In this document: positions 8,563 through 14,570 of the stretch, piece by piece
Layout of the letters: the number at the start of each line of letters is the position of its first letter
Position numbering within the stretch: position 1 is the stretch's first letter
Assembly: GCA_002788515.1 (NCBI GenBank)
Contig: PFRJ01000047.1
Span: 1-15,226 of the forward strand
DNA from: Nitrosopumilales archaeon CG_4_9_14_0_2_um_filter_34_16
GTDB taxonomy: Archaea > Thermoproteota > Nitrososphaeria > Nitrososphaerales > Nitrosopumilaceae
Direction: 5' to 3'
Length of the DNA: 15,226 bases
Made by a program: the position numbers and the translations under genes
The notes under the pieces: model-generated
What the model saw: the letters and a program-made list of their open reading frames with translations, nothing else
Told to the model about the DNA's origin: nothing
Database searches by the model: none

Positions 8563-9524
8563 TCTAATGTAACATGGCATGCGCAATAGTGTTCATCATC
8601 AATCTTTTCTAAATTTGGTTCCGTATCACATTTCTCAACAACATAAGGACAACGTGCTCTGAACCTGCATCCTTGATACACATCTATGTTCTTAGATTCA
8701 TTAATTCTGATCTCTCTCTCTTTGTGTAGGTTTTCTGGGTCAGGCTCTGAAATTGCATCAATTAATGCTTGAGTATATGGATGTCTTGGGTTTGTTAAAA
8801 CTTGGTTAATCAATCCTATCTCTATAATTTTGCCTAGGTACAAAATTGCTATTCTCTGACCAAAATATCTGGCTGTCGCTAAATCATGTGTAATGTAAAT
8901 AAATGATATTTCATATTTTTTTTGCAATTCTTGCATCAATTCAAGCATTTCTGCTCTAATCGAAACATCTAACATTGAAACTGGTTCATCCGCAAGAATG
9001 ATTTTTGGTTTCAGTGCAAGTGCTCGTGCCAGTACGACTCTTTGTCTTTGCCCTCCTGATAACATATGTGGATATTTATTGATGATTTCTTCAGCAGGTT
9101 CTAGCTTTACTTCTTGTAATACTTCTATTACTCTTTCCGACCTTTCTTTTTTGTTTCCAATTTTGTGTATTTCAAGTGGTTCTGATACTATGTCTCCTAT
9201 TTGCATTCGCGGATTTATTGAGTCATATGGGTCTTGATGAATCATCTGACAATTCATTCTAATTTTTTCTAAACTCTTTTTTTCATTATTAATTTCCTGT
9301 TCTTCAAAAAATATTTTTCCAGAATCTGCTTGAATAGATTTTAAAATCAATTTTGCAATAGTAGATTTTCCAGAACCTGATTCTCCTGCTAAAACTAATA
9401 CTTCTCCTTTTCTTAATGTAAATGACACATCATCTGTTGCTTTAACAGTTGTAGATTTTGATCCAAACATTCCTTTTTTTATAAAATATTTTCTTAAATG
9501 CTCTACTCTTAGTATCTCATTCAC
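8559..9524 (-). CDS. Oligopeptide/dipeptide-type ABC transporter ATP-binding protein, isolated
   Basis: ATPase subunit of the DppF/OppF class that powers uptake of peptides or similar solutes (in other families nickel or sugars) through membrane permeases. Seen in 321 residues: Walker A GESGSGKST (47-55), Q-loop MIHQDP with Q97, signature LSGGQ (155-159), Walker B IILADEP ending at E180/P181, and H213 in YITHDL. The C-terminal oligopeptide-type extension has cysteines at 286, 292, 299, 314 and 316; such a tail carries an iron-sulfur cluster in at least one characterised Dpp ATPase, so a cluster here is plausible but unproven. The start is GTG at 9524, with a TATA-like box about 26 bp upstream. 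No permease, binding protein or second ATPase adjoins it: egtD lies divergent upstream and smc convergent downstream. Any partners are elsewhere in the genome. Confidence 0.92.
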   Translation of the reverse strand: MNEILRVEHLRKYFIKKGMFGSKSTTVKATDDVSFTLRKGEVLVLAGESGSGKSTIAKLILKSIQADSGKIFFEEQEINNEKKSLEKIRMNCQMIHQDPYDSINPRMQIGDIVSEPLEIHKIGNKKERSERVIEVLQEVKLEPAEEIINKYPHMLSGGQRQRVVLARALALKPKIILADEPVSMLDVSIRAEMLELMQELQKKYEISFIYITHDLATARYFGQRIAILYLGKIIEIGLINQVLTNPRHPYTQALIDAISEPDPENLHKEREIRINESKNIDVYQGCRFRARCPYVVEKCDTEPNLEKIDDEHYCACHVTLD

Positions 9525-9544
9525 AAAATATTATTCAATGAGGA

Positions 9545-9554
9545 AGTATATCAA
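9545..9554 (-). promoter_or_regulatory. TATA-like box of the ABC ATPase gene
   Basis: On the minus strand TTGATATACTT lies about 26 bp upstream of the GTG start at 9524, in the 95-bp divergent region shared with egtD. A leaderless message is predicted. Confidence 0.4.
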
Positions 9555-9590
9555 GAAATATAATTTACGCATAAAATTTGGGACAACGCA

Positions 9591-9599
9591 TTTATGTTA
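9591..9599 (+). promoter_or_regulatory. egtD: TATA-like box of egtD
   Basis: TTTATGTTA is centred about 25 bp upstream of the TTG at 9620. An in-frame stop (TAA at 9614-9616) just before the TTG rules out a longer protein, so the predicted transcript begins at or next to the TTG start. Confidence 0.45.
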
Positions 9600-9619
9600 A
9601 ATAAAGATTTGTTTAATAC

Positions 9620-10642
9620 TTGAGTAACACAATTCAAAAAGATCTAAATTATAAGAAATTTGTTATTGATTCTAAACTTCAATATTTTAAACCACATGCT
9701 AGTAAAATAGAGAAAACTTTTGCTGAGGAAATTTATTCTAGCCTCAATAGGAATTCAAAGTTTATCACGCCTAAATTTTTTTATGATAAAAAAGGTTCAG
9801 ATTTATTTGAGCAAATCTGTACGTTGCCTGAGTATTATCCTACTAGAACTGAAATTGCAATACTAAAAAGTTTACAAACTGAATTACCAATGTATCTTGA
9901 TGATACTTTTAGATTAGTTGAACTTGGAAGTGGAGCCTCTGTTAAAACCCGAATAATTCTTGATATTTTCGCAACAATGCAGGCATCTGTAGAGTATATC
10001 CCAATAGACATATCCGAAATTTTGGCAGAAAGCTCTGAACAATTACTCAAAGATTATGACAACTTGCACATTACTGGCATTATAGATACTTATGAAGGCG
10101 GATTAGAATTTCTTGAAAATTATGACGATAAAAAAAATCTAATAATTTTTCTTGGTTCTAGCTTTGGTAATTTCTCCCCTAATGAAGGAAAAAGCTTTTT
10201 ACAAAAAATAAACTCCACCATGAAACCTAATGATCTATTTTTAATCGGATTAGATTTAGTAAAAGAGACACATATTTTAGAATCCGCATATGATGATTCG
10301 CAGGGAATCACTGCACAATTCAATCTTAATGTACTTTCTAGAATAAATGATGAACTTGAAGCTAATTTTGATTTGAATAACTTTTCTCATTACTCTACTT
10401 ACAATGAAGAATATCAAAGAGTTGAAATGTATTTGAAATCTCTTACATCTCAATCTGTAGTGGTCTCTAAATCAAATCTCTTACTACATCTAGAAAAAAA
10501 TGAATTAATACATACTGAACATTCACATAAATTTAATTTATCACAAGTTCGTAATCTTCTTGCAAGTACTGGATTTAAAATTCATCATGTTTGGTTGGAT
10601 GATAAAAAACATTTTTCATTAACATTGGCATCTAAAAATTAA
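9620..10642 (+). CDS. egtD: L-histidine N-alpha-methyltransferase (ergothioneine step 1)
   Basis: Uses three S-adenosylmethionine to trimethylate the alpha-amino group of histidine, making hercynine, the first step to ergothioneine. The 340-residue protein carries the family marks: TPKFFYDKKGSDLFEQI (residues 50-66), LPEYYPTRTE (69-78), the SAM-binding LVELGSGASVKTR (from residue 99), YIPIDISEILAE, FLGSSFGNFSPNEG, LIGLDLVKE, and YNEEYQRVEMYL toward the C terminus. The start is TTG at 9620; a stop two codons upstream excludes longer forms and the next Met is deep in the fold. Its partner egtB lies immediately downstream on the opposite strand, their stops overlapping by 4 bp. Annotation as a generic DUF2260/SAM methyltransferase would be the same protein. 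Confidence 0.94.
   Translation: MSNTIQKDLNYKKFVIDSKLQYFKPHASKIEKTFAEEIYSSLNRNSKFITPKFFYDKKGSDLFEQICTLPEYYPTRTEIAILKSLQTELPMYLDDTFRLVELGSGASVKTRIILDIFATMQASVEYIPIDISEILAESSEQLLKDYDNLHITGIIDTYEGGLEFLENYDDKKNLIIFLGSSFGNFSPNEGKSFLQKINSTMKPNDLFLIGLDLVKETHILESAYDDSQGITAQFNLNVLSRINDELEANFDLNNFSHYSTYNEEYQRVEMYLKSLTSQSVVVSKSNLLLHLEKNELIHTEHSHKFNLSQVRNLLASTGFKIHHVWLDDKKHFSLTLASKN
10604..10638 (-). terminator. Possible T-tracts downstream of egtB, inside egtD
   Basis: Reading the minus strand after the egtB stop there is a T5 run right away (10638-10634) and a T6 run about 30 bp on (10609-10604). These could end egtB transcription; they lie within the 3' coding end of egtD. Tentative. Confidence 0.3.
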
Positions 10643-11949
10643 ATATCTTCGGCACATCTAAAACCTGAAAATAACCAGCGTTCATCCAATCTGAAAAAAT
10701 TCCTATAACTTCCTCTGATTGATATTTTTGGTGTACCAAAAGAACCCCCTCTCAAAACTTTTTGATTTGTAAACCACTTGTCGTTGTATTCCTCAAAGCC
10801 TGATCTGAATCCAGGATATCCTGTAAACTCTGATGCAGTCCATTCCCATACGTCTCCTATCATTTGCTGACATCCAGCATGACTTTTTCCTTCTGGATAT
10901 GTTCCTATCTCTGTACATCCCCAATGATATGATTCTAATAAATTACATTTGTTTTCAGTAGGTTCTTCGTTTCCCCACGGATATGTTGTCTTTTCTTGTT
11001 TTTCTTCATTCCAACACGCTGCTTTTTCCCATTCTGCTTCTGTTGGAAGTCTTTTGTTTGCCCATTTACAATATGCATCTGCTTCATAATAGCTAACATG
11101 GCAAACTGGTTCATTTGGATTGATTTCTCTAATTCCTAAAAAATCTCTTGTGTGCCATTTGCCATTGATTTCTTCCCAATACATTGGAGATTTCCATTTG
11201 TTTGCTTTTACTTTCTCCCATCCATCGGATAACCAATACTTGTATTCTTCATACCCTCCGTCTTTCATGAATTCTAGATATTGTTGATTTGTTACAGGAA
11301 ACTCATCTATTTTGTAATCGTTTAGATAAACAACATGTTCTGGTAATTCAATATCATAACAAAATCCTTTCCCATTATATCCCATAGTGTATAATCCCCC
11401 TTTGACATGAATTGTACTTGTTTCAACCCTTGGCTGTTTTTTAATTTCATTTTTTTTAACCTGTCTATATTGCTCTGCAAGCAAATGCTGCAAATCATAC
11501 ACTAGTAATTCTTGGTGTTGGCATTCATGATGAATTCCAATTGTGATCATACTTCTTGCATTTTCATTTAGATTTTCATTCATGATGAATTTCTCCATTC
11601 TCTGATTAATTGTATTGAAATATTGGAAAATCTCATCTGTCGTTGGTCTTGATACTATCCCTCGTAGTCCTTTATCGTGAGGAACACCAAATTGTTGATA
11701 ATACGAATTCAAATATTCTGAAAATTCTTTTGAATAAAACTCATAATTTTTGTTTAATTTACTCATAATTGTTTCATAAATCCAACTTACGTGACCTATG
11801 TGCCATTTTGGAGGACTCATAAAAAATGCAGTTTGTACGATAAAGTCGTCTTTTTCTAAAGTTTTTACAATTTCTAATGTTCTACTTCGTGTCTCTCTGA
11901 ATTGTTCTAACAGTACTTTGTTTACTTCTAACTCTTGATTTGAAGCCAT
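10639..11949 (-). CDS. egtB: EgtB-type sulfoxide synthase (ergothioneine biosynthesis)
   Basis: Nonheme-iron enzyme that joins hercynine to a thiol donor (gamma-glutamylcysteine or cysteine) with oxygen to form a sulfoxide. From the ATG at 11949 there are 436 residues. The N-terminal DinB-like half supplies the iron ligands: H53 in PPKWHIGHVSW, and H141 and H145 in IHHECQHQELL. The SYYQQFGVPH and RGIVSRPT blocks are also typical. The C-terminal half is the formylglycine-generating-enzyme fold: GGLYTMGYNG, DEFPVTNQQY, PVCHVSYYEADAYCKWANKR, RLPTEAEWEKAA, GDVWEWTASEF, VLRGGSF, and the end RNFFRLDERWLFSGFRCA. The frame stays open to an ATG at 12075 inside proS, but those 42 residues are lysine-rich and non-homologous-looking, and a TATA-like box sits 26 bp before 11949. 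Thiol donor unknown: no egtA, egtC or egtE is present. A selenoneine-forming relative (SenA) is a less likely alternative. Confidence 0.92.
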   Translation of the reverse strand: MASNQELEVNKVLLEQFRETRSRTLEIVKTLEKDDFIVQTAFFMSPPKWHIGHVSWIYETIMSKLNKNYEFYSKEFSEYLNSYYQQFGVPHDKGLRGIVSRPTTDEIFQYFNTINQRMEKFIMNENLNENARSMITIGIHHECQHQELLVYDLQHLLAEQYRQVKKNEIKKQPRVETSTIHVKGGLYTMGYNGKGFCYDIELPEHVVYLNDYKIDEFPVTNQQYLEFMKDGGYEEYKYWLSDGWEKVKANKWKSPMYWEEINGKWHTRDFLGIREINPNEPVCHVSYYEADAYCKWANKRLPTEAEWEKAACWNEEKQEKTTYPWGNEEPTENKCNLLESYHWGCTEIGTYPEGKSHAGCQQMIGDVWEWTASEFTGYPGFRSGFEEYNDKWFTNQKVLRGGSFGTPKISIRGSYRNFFRLDERWLFSGFRCAEDI

Positions 11950-11970
11950 TAGTAGAAAATTATTTTTTTC

Positions 11971-11981
11971 TATTATTATGT
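11971..11981 (-). promoter_or_regulatory. egtB: TATA-like box of egtB
   Basis: On the minus strand ACATAATAATA is centred about 26 bp upstream of the ATG at 11949, within the 43-bp gap after the proS stop. It suggests egtB has its own promoter and a leaderless message, and it fixes the start choice. Confidence 0.45.
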
Positions 11982-11992
11982 TTGTGTATTTC

Positions 11993-13435
11993 TTAATATC
12001 CTCTTGCAAAAATTGGTATGATTTTACTTTGACTTTGACAGTAAATGCACTTTTGATTTCTATCTTCACAATCAAATGGAATCACTCTGATGTCTGCACC
12101 TGTCTCTTCTTTGATTTTTTCTTCACATTGTAACTCTCCACACCAAGGAGCATTGAAGAAACCTCCCTTTTCTATTTTTGATTTAAACTCATCATAGTTT
12201 GAAATATTTATCGTATTAATTTCAGATTGTTTTTTAGCATTTTTTAACATGTCTATTTGTATTTCATTCAAAATTGTAGGAATTTTTTCAATTTCAGTAA
12301 AACTCAAACTACTTTTTTCAAGGTTGTATCTTTTTGCAATTATCATGCTTTGTTTTTCAATGTCTTTAGGACCTATTTCAATTCTTAATGGAACTCCTTT
12401 TAATTCCCAATCATTAAATTTGTAACCTGGAGACAGTCCTTCTCTATCATCTACATGAACTCTGATTTCTTTTAACTCTAATTCATTTTTGATATCTTCT
12501 ACTTTAGATGATACAATATTTTTTCCTTCATCATTTTTGTAAATTGGTACAATTACAACTTGTATTGGTGCAACTTTAGGTGGTAATACAAGTCCTTTGT
12601 TGTCCCCGTGAACCATGATCATTGCACCTATCAGTCTCCACGAGACTCCCCATGATGTTTGCCATGCAAAATGCTCTACATTGTCTTTATCTGCAAATTT
12701 TACTTCAAATGGTTTTGAAAAATTTTGTCCTAAGAAATGAGATGTTCCCATTTGTAATGCCTTTCCGTCTGGCATAATTGATTCCATTGTGGTTGTGTAA
12801 ACTGCACCTACGAATTTTTCTTTCTCACTTTTCTTTCCTGTTGTTACAGGAATTGCTAGTTCTTCTTCAACAGTATTTTTGTAAATTTCTAAAATTTTCA
12901 TAACTTCTGATTCGGCCTCTTCTTCTGTGCTATGTACTGTATGCCCTTCTTGCCACAAAAATTCCGAAGTTCTAAGAAATGGTTTTGTCGCTTTGATTTC
13001 TGCTCTTAATGCCGTATTCCAAAAATTGATTTTTAACGGTAAATCCCTCCAACTTTGAATCCATTTTGAATATAATGTATATGCTAATGTTTCTGATGTA
13101 GGTCTTAATGCAAGTCTGTCTCCTATTTCATTTGTTCCTGAATGTGTGACCCAAAACACTTCTGGATTAAATCCTGCAAAATGTTTTTGTTCTTTTCCTA
13201 GCAGTGATTCCGGAATCAATATTGGCAAAAATCCATTTCTAATTCCATTTTTTGCAAATTTCTTATCAAACGTACTTCGTAATGATTCCCATATGGAATA
13301 TCCATCTGGTCTGAGCACAATCAATCCTTTCACTGGAGCATAATCTGCAAGCTTGGCTTTGAGTACGACTTGAGTGTACCATTCACTAAAATCGTCTTCT
13401 TTTGCAACTGTAATTCCTACGTCTTCTTTAACCAA
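11993..13435 (-). CDS. proS: Prolyl-tRNA synthetase, archaeal/eukaryotic type
   Basis: Class II aminoacyl-tRNA synthetase that charges tRNA-Pro with proline in the cytoplasm. Length 480 residues, normal for the short archaeal form without an inserted editing domain. Seen: DFSEWYTQVVLKAKLADY at the N terminus, VKGLIVLRPDGYSIWE, LRPTSE (110-115), motif 2 FLRTSEFLWQEGHT (about 153-166), MGTSHFLGQNF, motif 3 SWGVSWRLIGAMIMVHGD, the anticodon-binding domain, and a C-terminal zinc-type module with cysteines 432, 437, 456, 463 and 466, ending in the family's aromatic ARGY terminus. The start is TTG at 13435; a stop lies eight codons upstream in frame. egtB follows after 43 bp on the same strand. Confidence 0.96.
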   Translation of the reverse strand: MVKEDVGITVAKEDDFSEWYTQVVLKAKLADYAPVKGLIVLRPDGYSIWESLRSTFDKKFAKNGIRNGFLPILIPESLLGKEQKHFAGFNPEVFWVTHSGTNEIGDRLALRPTSETLAYTLYSKWIQSWRDLPLKINFWNTALRAEIKATKPFLRTSEFLWQEGHTVHSTEEEAESEVMKILEIYKNTVEEELAIPVTTGKKSEKEKFVGAVYTTTMESIMPDGKALQMGTSHFLGQNFSKPFEVKFADKDNVEHFAWQTSWGVSWRLIGAMIMVHGDNKGLVLPPKVAPIQVVIVPIYKNDEGKNIVSSKVEDIKNELELKEIRVHVDDREGLSPGYKFNDWELKGVPLRIEIGPKDIEKQSMIIAKRYNLEKSSLSFTEIEKIPTILNEIQIDMLKNAKKQSEINTINISNYDEFKSKIEKGGFFNAPWCGELQCEEKIKEETGADIRVIPFDCEDRNQKCIYCQSQSKIIPIFARGY

Positions 13436-13451
13436 ACTAGAATTCGGTGAA

Positions 13452-13463
13452 TTAATTTAACTA
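13452..13463 (-). promoter_or_regulatory. proS: TATA-like box of proS
   Basis: On the minus strand TAGTTAAATTAA is centred about 23 bp upstream of the TTG start at 13435, in the 59-bp gap behind the small cysteine protein. A leaderless message is predicted. Confidence 0.4.
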
Positions 13464-13494
13464 ATGAGCCTTTCGTGATAATTTCAGTTTTATC

Positions 13495-13782
13495 TTATTT
13501 TAGAGGATCTCCCTTACAAAGTACCTTTCCCATTACTCTGCTTTGGAAGTTTGGACACACAAAACATTGGATAAATTGAATATCTTCTTTTAAAACTGGG
13601 CATGCAACAAACTCTTGTTTCATTTTCTTGAGCATTTTTGGACTTACGCCTTTTAATTTTAATTTCCCTTTCTCATCCATCATACCTGATGCCTTTAATT
13701 CTTCTTTGACATCGTCTGGGAGTTTTTGTTTTCCTTCTTTTTCTCCAATCTCCACTTCGAATTTATGTTCTAATTCGCCCAT
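13495..13782 (-). CDS. Small four-cysteine protein, unknown function
   Basis: I cannot name this family. From the ATG at 13782 it has 95 residues. The first 60 are highly charged and lysine/glutamate-rich with no membrane segment; KLKLKGVSPKMLKKMKQEF looks like a basic helix. The last third holds cysteines 61, 73, 76 and 89 in the pattern C-x11-C-x2-C-x12-C (within ACPVLKED, QCFVCPNF and VLCKGDP), which fits a zinc ribbon or an iron-sulfur site. A GTG three codons upstream (13791) is an alternative start; a TATA-like box at 13804-13813 is about 26 bp from the ATG, favouring the shorter form. It is divergent from the SerB-like gene, with two palindromes between them, and lies 59 bp upstream of proS on the same strand, so read-through into proS is possible. 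Confidence 0.8.
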   Translation of the reverse strand: MGELEHKFEVEIGEKEGKQKLPDDVKEELKASGMMDEKGKLKLKGVSPKMLKKMKQEFVACPVLKEDIQFIQCFVCPNFQSRVMGKVLCKGDPLK

Positions 13783-13803
13783 GGTTAACACAATACATTC
13801 GGT

Positions 13804-13813
13804 GATTTATTAC
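13804..13813 (-). promoter_or_regulatory. TATA-like box of the four-cysteine protein gene
   Basis: On the minus strand GTAATAAATC is centred about 26 bp upstream of the ATG at 13782. It lies at one edge of the divergent promoter region that contains two palindromes. Confidence 0.4.
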
Positions 13814-13818
13814 TAGCG

Positions 13819-13848
13819 TTTTTTAGATCTAAAAAAAGTTTAAACTTT
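13819..13848. repeat. Two overlapping perfect palindromes in a divergent promoter region
   Basis: Positions 13819-13836 form a perfect 18-bp palindrome, T6-AGATCT-A6. Positions 13835-13848 form a second perfect 14-bp palindrome, AAAGTTTAAACTTT. The first sits between the two divergent TATA-like boxes, the second runs into the box of the SerB-like gene. This is the layout expected of an operator for a dimeric regulator, though AT-rich palindromes also arise by chance and the T6 tract could act in termination. Confidence 0.45.
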
Positions 13849-13855
13849 AATATAA
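13846..13855 (+). promoter_or_regulatory. TATA-like box of the SerB-like phosphatase
   Basis: TTTAATATAA is centred about 35 bp upstream of the TTG start at 13886, predicting a leader of roughly ten bases. It overlaps the right end of the 13835-13848 palindrome. Confidence 0.45.
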
Positions 13856-13885
13856 TTAGCGATTTTTTTCCAAATCAGAAATCTA

Positions 13886-14536
13886 TTGCTGATAATTTTT
13901 GATGTTGAGGGAGTTTTGTATGACGAAGAATATCTGCCTATTCTTGCAGAGAAGCTCAACAAACAAGATGAAATTTGGGAAATCACTAGACGAGGCATTC
14001 AAGGGAAAATCAACTGGGAAGAAGGACTTAGAACAAGAGTAGCCGCACTAAAAGGTCTGGATGAAAAAATTTGCCAAGAAGTATCTGACTCATTACCCAT
14101 AATGACTGGCGCAAAGGAAGCATGTAGAGTGCTAAAAGCAGCTGGCTGGAAACTGATGGCAGTATCTGGCGGATTTACTTTGATGATGGAAAGATTACAA
14201 AAAGAATTGGGATTAGATCATGTTTACTCTAATGAATTGATATTCAAAGATGGTAAACTTGATGGTGTATCTATCACCGTCACTTCTGACAAATCGCTTG
14301 CTGCAAAAATAAAAATCGCAGAATGGGGAGAAAAGAAAGAAGATATCGTTTGTGTCGTTGATGGTGCAAATGATGTAAAATTGTTTGACATCTGTGGTTT
14401 GGGAATTGCTTATCGTGCTCAGGATATAGTTAAAGATTTGGCTACAACCACCTTGGAAGAAAAAGATCTTTCTAAGATTTTAGATATCATAAACAAACAC
14501 TATAAACTTGAATTAGAAACTACTCCTCCTGCATAA
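13886..14536 (+). CDS. serB: HAD-IB phosphatase, phosphoserine phosphatase-like
   Basis: Probably hydrolyses O-phosphoserine to serine, the last step of serine synthesis. In 216 residues the HAD motifs are: I, FDVEGV with nucleophile D6; II, MAVSGG with S94; III, K136 in TSDKS; IV, VVDGAND with D159 and D163. Spacing from the nucleophile matches the Methanocaldococcus jannaschii enzyme, so E15 and R51 line up with its serine-binding E20 and R56, which supports phosphoserine as substrate. Odd: the second acidic residue of motif I is Glu (E8), not the usual general-acid Asp; ThrH of Pseudomonas, a phosphoserine/homoserine enzyme, has the same DxE form. The start is TTG at 13886, forced by the position of D6 and lack of any other start upstream. 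cofE follows after 34 bp and may be co-transcribed. A different small phosphomonoester is possible. Confidence 0.82.
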   Translation: MLIIFDVEGVLYDEEYLPILAEKLNKQDEIWEITRRGIQGKINWEEGLRTRVAALKGLDEKICQEVSDSLPIMTGAKEACRVLKAAGWKLMAVSGGFTLMMERLQKELGLDHVYSNELIFKDGKLDGVSITVTSDKSLAAKIKIAEWGEKKEDIVCVVDGANDVKLFDICGLGIAYRAQDIVKDLATTTLEEKDLSKILDIINKHYKLELETTPPA

Positions 14537-14570
14537 ACAATTTTTTAGCCCTTTATCTTACATACATTAC

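Noticed and set aside
9567..9591. ACGCAT repeated twice 19 bp apart between the ABC ATPase gene and egtD
   Set aside because: Only six bases and two copies; too short to claim an operator without comparison to relatives.
11950..12075. N-terminal extension of egtB to an ATG inside proS
   Set aside because: The added 42 residues are lysine-rich, unlike any EgtB start, overlap proS by 83 bp, and a TATA-like box about 26 bp before the ATG at 11949 supports the short form.
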